This document shows positions 60,585-64,000 of a stretch of DNA of 64,000 bases, in pieces (position 1 is the first letter of the stretch; every line of letters starts with the position of its first letter). A model generated the notes under the pieces. That model was not told the origin of the DNA and did no database searches. It worked only from the letters and a program-made list of their open reading frames with translations. Made by a program: the position numbers and the translations under genes. Origin of the DNA: Burkholderia pyrrocinia. Lineage in GTDB: Bacteria; Pseudomonadota; Gammaproteobacteria; Burkholderiales; Burkholderiaceae. The stretch covers positions 1,240,001 through 1,304,000 of the forward strand of contig NZ_CP011503.1 in the NCBI RefSeq assembly GCF_001028665.1, given 5' to 3'.

Positions 60585-60989
60585 GTGACAGACTTTGGAA
60601 AATTTGTCCGAGCTCGCCGCAAATTGCTCAAGCTCACACAGACCGAGCTCGCGCGCCGACTCGGCGTGGACGACGCGTACGTCAGTGCGATCGAACGCGG
60701 AGTTCGTACGCCCGGAGACGTCGTCTTCATCGATCAGTTGGGCCGAGCTCTAGCGCTGGATATAGATGGCCGGCTCGAGCTGGAGGAGGTTGCAGAGAGC
60801 TCCAAGCGTCTACTGCGCTTATCCGACCCGCTACCGCTGTACAAGTATCGAGTCATAGCCGCCCTGGTCGGGGACCAAGCTCTGACGGAAGCAGACATGG
60901 AGACGATCGCAAAAGTACATGCAGCGATCGTTCAGATTCGGAACGCCACGGCATCAACCGTGAGCATCGATAGTGGAGGAGCTATGTAA
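60585..60989 (+). CDS. XRE-family regulator next to the transposon genes
   Basis: 134 residues from GTG 60585 (TDFGKFVRARRKLL). The Cro/CI helix-turn-helix is clear: LTQTELARRLGVDDAYVSAIERGVRTPG (about 17-44). A short helical C-terminal part has VAALVGDQALTEADMETI. It lies behind an AT-rich promoter region and ahead of a terminator, 280 bp before tnsA. It may control transposition or the adjacent cargo. Confidence 0.8.
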   Translation: MTDFGKFVRARRKLLKLTQTELARRLGVDDAYVSAIERGVRTPGDVVFIDQLGRALALDIDGRLELEEVAESSKRLLRLSDPLPLYKYRVIAALVGDQALTEADMETIAKVHAAIVQIRNATASTVSIDSGGAM

Positions 60990-60993
60990 AAGC

Positions 60994-61030
60994 AAAAGCG
61001 CCACATAACCAGAAGGCTAGTAGCGCTTTT
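60994..61030 (+). terminator. Terminator of the XRE gene
   Basis: AAAAGCGC (60994-61001) and GCGCTTTT (61023-61030) form a stem with a 21-base loop right after the stop codon. The TTTT tail makes it plausible despite the large loop. Confidence 0.55.
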
Positions 61031-61136
61031 GGGATCAGAACCACAAAGAGTTCGTCACCGCTCAAGTACGAGTCTCTACTGATCTGATCTCGGCGTCAAG
61101 CCCTTCTGCTGCCCATCGATTTGCGCGCCTCCCCAG

Positions 61137-61200
61137 GATTCGACAACCTCTGGTTGAATACCGGGTTCCACTGGCCACCCTTCGGGACGGATTCGACTAC
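61137..61200 (+). repeat. Short direct repeats upstream of tnsA
   Basis: GGATTCGACAAC (61137-61148) and GGATTCGACTAC (61189-61200) match at 11 of 12 positions, 52 bp apart. Both are followed, after different gaps, by GTTGAA. They sit where TnsB-binding sites of a transposon end would be expected. The rest of 61031-61268 shows no supported gene. Confidence 0.35.
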
Positions 61201-61268
61201 GAACAGTTGTTGAAGGGGCGCGCTTTCTCAATCGCGAGCGTCTATTGCAGACGCGAGGGAGCAAACTC

Positions 61269-61898
61269 GTGCCCGAATCATCATCGATTTCGTCACCATC
61301 ACGCCGGCCGCGCCGCATTGTGACCGTTTCTGGTCGCGGTGCTCGTGGCATATTCCCCAGCCGAAAATCACCCAAGGCTGCGCAGTACGAAAGCCTCGTT
61401 GAGGAGATGGCGCTGCGATTCCTGGAAGTCGCCCCTTCAGTCAAGTCGATCGCAACTCAGCCGCAAGTATTTGAATATTTCGACGGCGCACACCGGCGAT
61501 GCTACACGCCGGATCTGAAGATCGAAGCGGACACTGGAACGGTGCTTCTTGAGGTCAAGGATGACAAGTCGCTCGCCAAGCACTCGCAAGCTGCCGCTCG
61601 TGTTTCAGCTGCAGCCAAATACCTCCGGCAACGTGGCATCCGCTTCCACCTTGTTTTGCGAAGCGATCTCATTGCAAACGACCTTCAGCGCCAGCTCGAA
61701 CTAATCCTCAAAGCACGCCCTATGCCCGGCAGGTATCGGCCGAACATCGACGCGACCCTCTGGGATCCCGAGCACGGAACTCATCCGTCGACTGAGGTGC
61801 AGCAGCAATGGGAAGTCGCCAAGCGTGAATGCGATGCTCTGCTCAACCGGATCATGAAGCGCGACCCGGACGACCTTCTGCCTGTCTCGATTCGCTAA
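61269..61898 (+). CDS. tnsA: Tn7-like transposon endonuclease TnsA
   Basis: 209 residues. Pattern of TnsA: RGIFPSRKSPKAAQYESLVEE (about 29-48), then IATQPQVFEYFDG, then the catalytic YTPDLKIE (Asp about 83) and LLEVKDDKS (E-x-K about 94-96). It cuts the 5' ends of the element so that transposition is cut-and-paste. GTG 61269 with GAGGGAG ahead is preferred over the TTG at 61245. It is 13 bp upstream of tnsB. Confidence 0.88.
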   Translation: MPESSSISSPSRRPRRIVTVSGRGARGIFPSRKSPKAAQYESLVEEMALRFLEVAPSVKSIATQPQVFEYFDGAHRRCYTPDLKIEADTGTVLLEVKDDKSLAKHSQAAARVSAAAKYLRQRGIRFHLVLRSDLIANDLQRQLELILKARPMPGRYRPNIDATLWDPEHGTHPSTEVQQQWEVAKRECDALLNRIMKRDPDDLLPVSIR

Positions 61899-61911
61899 AT
61901 GGAGATTCACC

Positions 61912-63873
61912 ATGGCTAACTTCATCAAGGATCAAATCGTCTTCCGAGGCGGAAGTTCGTTCCGCATCGTCCGCGTACAGGGTGACATCGCGCAGTTGGA
62001 AAACAAGGTTACGGGAGAGTTCTCCAGCCATCGTGAGGATGAGCTCCTGGAAGAGTATTTGCGTGGGTATCTTCGTACAGCGAATAGCAAACAGTATCAA
62101 CGCCCACCGAAATGCACTACTTTCGGGAGCGCGTTGGAGGCCAACACACCCGCAGGCGAGGTGGGCGATTTCGAAACTCGTCGACGAATCAACTATCTAG
62201 CGATGCTGGATCGAATGGACGCATTCGCGGGTCGTCGATCTGAACTACGTAAAGCCATTCGAAAAGTCTCGGTAGATCTCGCCGATCCCAAGCCACCTCA
62301 TGAGACCACCATATATCGGTGGCGTCGCCGTTTCCGCATCGCGAAGTTCGATATCCGAGCCCTCTTCGATCGGGCGGAACATCGAGGGGGAAAAGCGAAA
62401 TCAAGGCTAGATCCGATCGTGGAGGGCATCATCCAAGAAAAAATAGAGACAGTCTTCCTCAATAGCAAAAGGGGGACGGCAGAAGAAGTTCACAACGCGG
62501 TGTTCCTCGAGATCCAGCGGCAAAACACCTTACGTATCGAGACCGAGTGGCTCAAGGTACCAGGATTCAGGACCGTTCAAAGACGTATCCACGACATCGC
62601 TGCCTACGACCGAGACGCGGCTCGCGTTGGCATACGCGAGGCTCGACGCCGATTCGCTGATCAGCACCGCGCACGACGAGTATCGCGAATCCTCGAGATC
62701 GTCGAAATAGATCATTCCCCGATAGATCTCCTATACGCAGATGCGAACGGTAATGCCATCGATCGACCGATGCTCACAGTCGTCATCGACCGGTTTTCGA
62801 GATGCGTTCTTGGCTTCTGCATTAGTTCCGCTGGACATGGCGTTCATGCCGTATTCGAAGCGCTGCGGCACGCCATGATGCCCAAGACTTACTTGAGAGA
62901 ACGCTTCCCAGAGTTGAACCTCGAATGGCCATGCCACGGTTGGCCTGAACGCCTACTCATGGACAACGGGCGAGAAATGCATGCGGAGGCAGTCGTTGAC
63001 GCGATGAATAACTTGGGGGTGGTCTGCGAGTACGCGGCATCCCGTGATCCGAACGACAAGCCATTTGTTGAGCGCTTTCTCAAAACGTTCAACTACTCCT
63101 TCATCCACAAACTTCCTGGCACAACCCTCGCCAAGATTCATCAACGCATCGGCTTCAAGGCGGAAGACGAAGCATGTATCACGTTCACGAAACTCACTGA
63201 GATGGTCCATATCTGGATCACGCAGGTCTACCACCATCGACCTCACAAAGGCCTCGACGGTCGCGCGCCAATCGATGTTTGGAAAGAAGGTGCCGCCACG
63301 CATCCCCCGTTGTTGAAATGCAATGCTGACGATCTCAGCATTGAGCTTGGCGAACATGCCGAATGCGCGCTACAGCACTACGGCATCGATCTCAACACAT
63401 TCCGTTACACCTCTCCGGAGTTACTCGCTTTGCGGGGCATGATGCCGGCCAAATCAAAGGTGCACGTCAAGGCACCGTACGAAAACGCTGGCGTGATTTA
63501 CGTATGGGATCCGATCGAAAACCAGTACTTCCGTGCCACCAATACCGACGACCGCTACGACAACCTTACGGTCGAACAAGCCAAGACGCTGAAGAGCCAG
63601 TACAAGACTTCCGACGCTCACAGACGAACCAGGGCAAATGGTGAAGAAACGATCCGGGAGATGAGTAACGATGCAATGCGTTCGAAGACTCTCAAAGAAC
63701 GCAAGCGCGGTGCACGCCAAGCTCATACTACGTCAAAGTCAATCAATCGCGATCAGCATCCTACGCCTGCTTCACAAATTGATGTCCAGAAATACACATT
63801 TGCTCCGGACTCCGATGAATTCATCGAATTTGAGGTTGAAACCATCAATACCGAGGTTCATCATGAAAAATAA
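61912..63873 (+). CDS. tnsB: Tn7-like DDE transposase TnsB
   Basis: 653 residues of the Mu/TnsB family. The N-terminal DNA-binding part holds a helix-turn-helix, and the DDE core shows EIDHSPIDLLY (first Asp about 266), LLMDNGREMHAE (second Asp about 349) and KPFVERFLKTFN (Glu about 386). YHHRPHKGLDGRAPIDVW and a basic, disordered C-terminus follow, the latter probably contacting TnsC. It binds and joins the element's 3' ends. Its stop overlaps the tnsC start by 11 bases. Confidence 0.92.
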   Translation: MANFIKDQIVFRGGSSFRIVRVQGDIAQLENKVTGEFSSHREDELLEEYLRGYLRTANSKQYQRPPKCTTFGSALEANTPAGEVGDFETRRRINYLAMLDRMDAFAGRRSELRKAIRKVSVDLADPKPPHETTIYRWRRRFRIAKFDIRALFDRAEHRGGKAKSRLDPIVEGIIQEKIETVFLNSKRGTAEEVHNAVFLEIQRQNTLRIETEWLKVPGFRTVQRRIHDIAAYDRDAARVGIREARRRFADQHRARRVSRILEIVEIDHSPIDLLYADANGNAIDRPMLTVVIDRFSRCVLGFCISSAGHGVHAVFEALRHAMMPKTYLRERFPELNLEWPCHGWPERLLMDNGREMHAEAVVDAMNNLGVVCEYAASRDPNDKPFVERFLKTFNYSFIHKLPGTTLAKIHQRIGFKAEDEACITFTKLTEMVHIWITQVYHHRPHKGLDGRAPIDVWKEGAATHPPLLKCNADDLSIELGEHAECALQHYGIDLNTFRYTSPELLALRGMMPAKSKVHVKAPYENAGVIYVWDPIENQYFRATNTDDRYDNLTVEQAKTLKSQYKTSDAHRRTRANGEETIREMSNDAMRSKTLKERKRGARQAHTTSKSINRDQHPTPASQIDVQKYTFAPDSDEFIEFEVETINTEVHHEK

Positions 63874-64000
63874 TATCATGTGCGCCGCGACTGTTCAGAG
63901 GATCAGAACGAATTTCATTCGTTTTCCCCACGTGCAGCGAATATTGACATCACTGGATCGAGTGCACAGCTACCACTGTGTCAACGAGGAAGCCGACCAC
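63863..64000 (+). CDS. tnsC: TnsC-type AAA+ ATPase, 5' end only
   Basis: The ATG at 63863 lies inside the last codons of tnsB. The first 46 codons are open to the window edge: MKNNIMCAATVQRIRTNFIR, then FPHVQRILTSLDRVH. A basic helix ending with a phenylalanine-proline pair before the ATPase core is what TnsC/TniB proteins show. No Walker motif is reached in the window, so the call rests on gene order. It normally connects target selection to TnsB. Confidence 0.65.
   Translation, partial: MKNNIMCAATVQRIRTNFIRFPHVQRILTSLDRVHSYHCVNEEADH

Larger units (their letters stand above)
61031..64000 (+). mobile_element. Tn7-like transposon, tnsABC end (continues beyond the window)
   Basis: tnsA, tnsB and the start of tnsC lie in order and overlap. 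In Tn7-like elements tnsA sits next to one end and the tns genes read inward, so an end is expected just left of tnsA. The target-selection genes (tniQ/tnsD), cargo and other end are outside the window. The end itself is not identified. Confidence 0.6.

Noticed and set aside
61031..61268. A frame reading VEYRVPLATLRDGFDYEQLLKG in front of tnsA
   Set aside because: It looks protein-like for about 40 codons but has no start, no ribosome site and no recognised family; too weak to list as a gene.
39983..64000. The whole defence island as cargo of the Tn7-like element
   Set aside because: tnsABC read away from the island, and tnsA normally abuts a transposon end. Kept only as an alternative because the ends were not found.

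Overview
The window is a high-GC, GC3-rich beta-proteobacterial chromosome segment, most likely the primary chromosome of a Burkholderia (cepacia-complex-like) strain. It carries the replication-initiation neighbourhood mnmE-yidC-yidD-rnpA-rpmH / dnaA-dnaN-gyrB, and many genes typical of Burkholderia flank it (DUF4148, a GntR-type phosphonate regulator, phnA/phnY, non-haemolytic phospholipase C, a second lactate permease).

Layout. 0-5.4 kb: a DUF3592 membrane protein, a CGNR regulator divergent from an alpha/beta hydrolase, and a three-gene cystine-type ABC importer. 5.5-11 kb: a phosphonate module (phnY, phnA, a C-terminal stump of phnW, an FAD amine oxidase and a GntR regulator) with a shared candidate operator. 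11-26.7 kb: core genes (phospholipase C, LysR, lldP, gshA, alkA-ada, YaeQ, speG, a MASE4-type/GGDEF cyclase), a candidate small RNA with anti-Shine-Dalgarno CUCCUCC motifs at about 21.5 kb, and a small membrane protein easily missed at 24.4 kb. 26.7-28.1 kb: a low-GC patch of broken toxin-type genes, including a zinc metallopeptidase tip and a secreted partner. 28.1-39.0 kb: the mnmE-to-gyrB core.

The chromosome changes character immediately after gyrB. At 39.1-39.8 kb there is a scar: a tRNA 3' end, an integrase N-terminal stub, a small phage gene and a lysozyme C-terminal tail, i.e. a collapsed prophage. From 40.0 to 59.5 kb lies a large lower-GC defence operon, an expanded class 1 DISARM system. 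Its order is HTH regulator, C5-cytosine methyltransferase, Vsr-like endonuclease, drmD, a nuclease-helicase of the DUF2075 type, drmMI, a DUF4209-like protein, drmA, drmB, drmC and a tenth, broken gene. From drmD onward the genes overlap or abut by a few bases, so the two non-canonical proteins look like integral parts. The presence of both an adenine methyltransferase (class 1 hallmark) and a cytosine methyltransferase (class 2 hallmark), plus Vsr, makes it a hybrid-looking layout.

Downstream, an IS66 tnpC tail and an XRE regulator precede tnsA-tnsB-tnsC of a Tn7-like transposon that runs off the right edge. Because tnsA normally sits next to one transposon end and the tns genes read inward, that end should lie between about 60.1 and 61.3 kb. 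If so, the DISARM operon lies outside the element rather than being its cargo.
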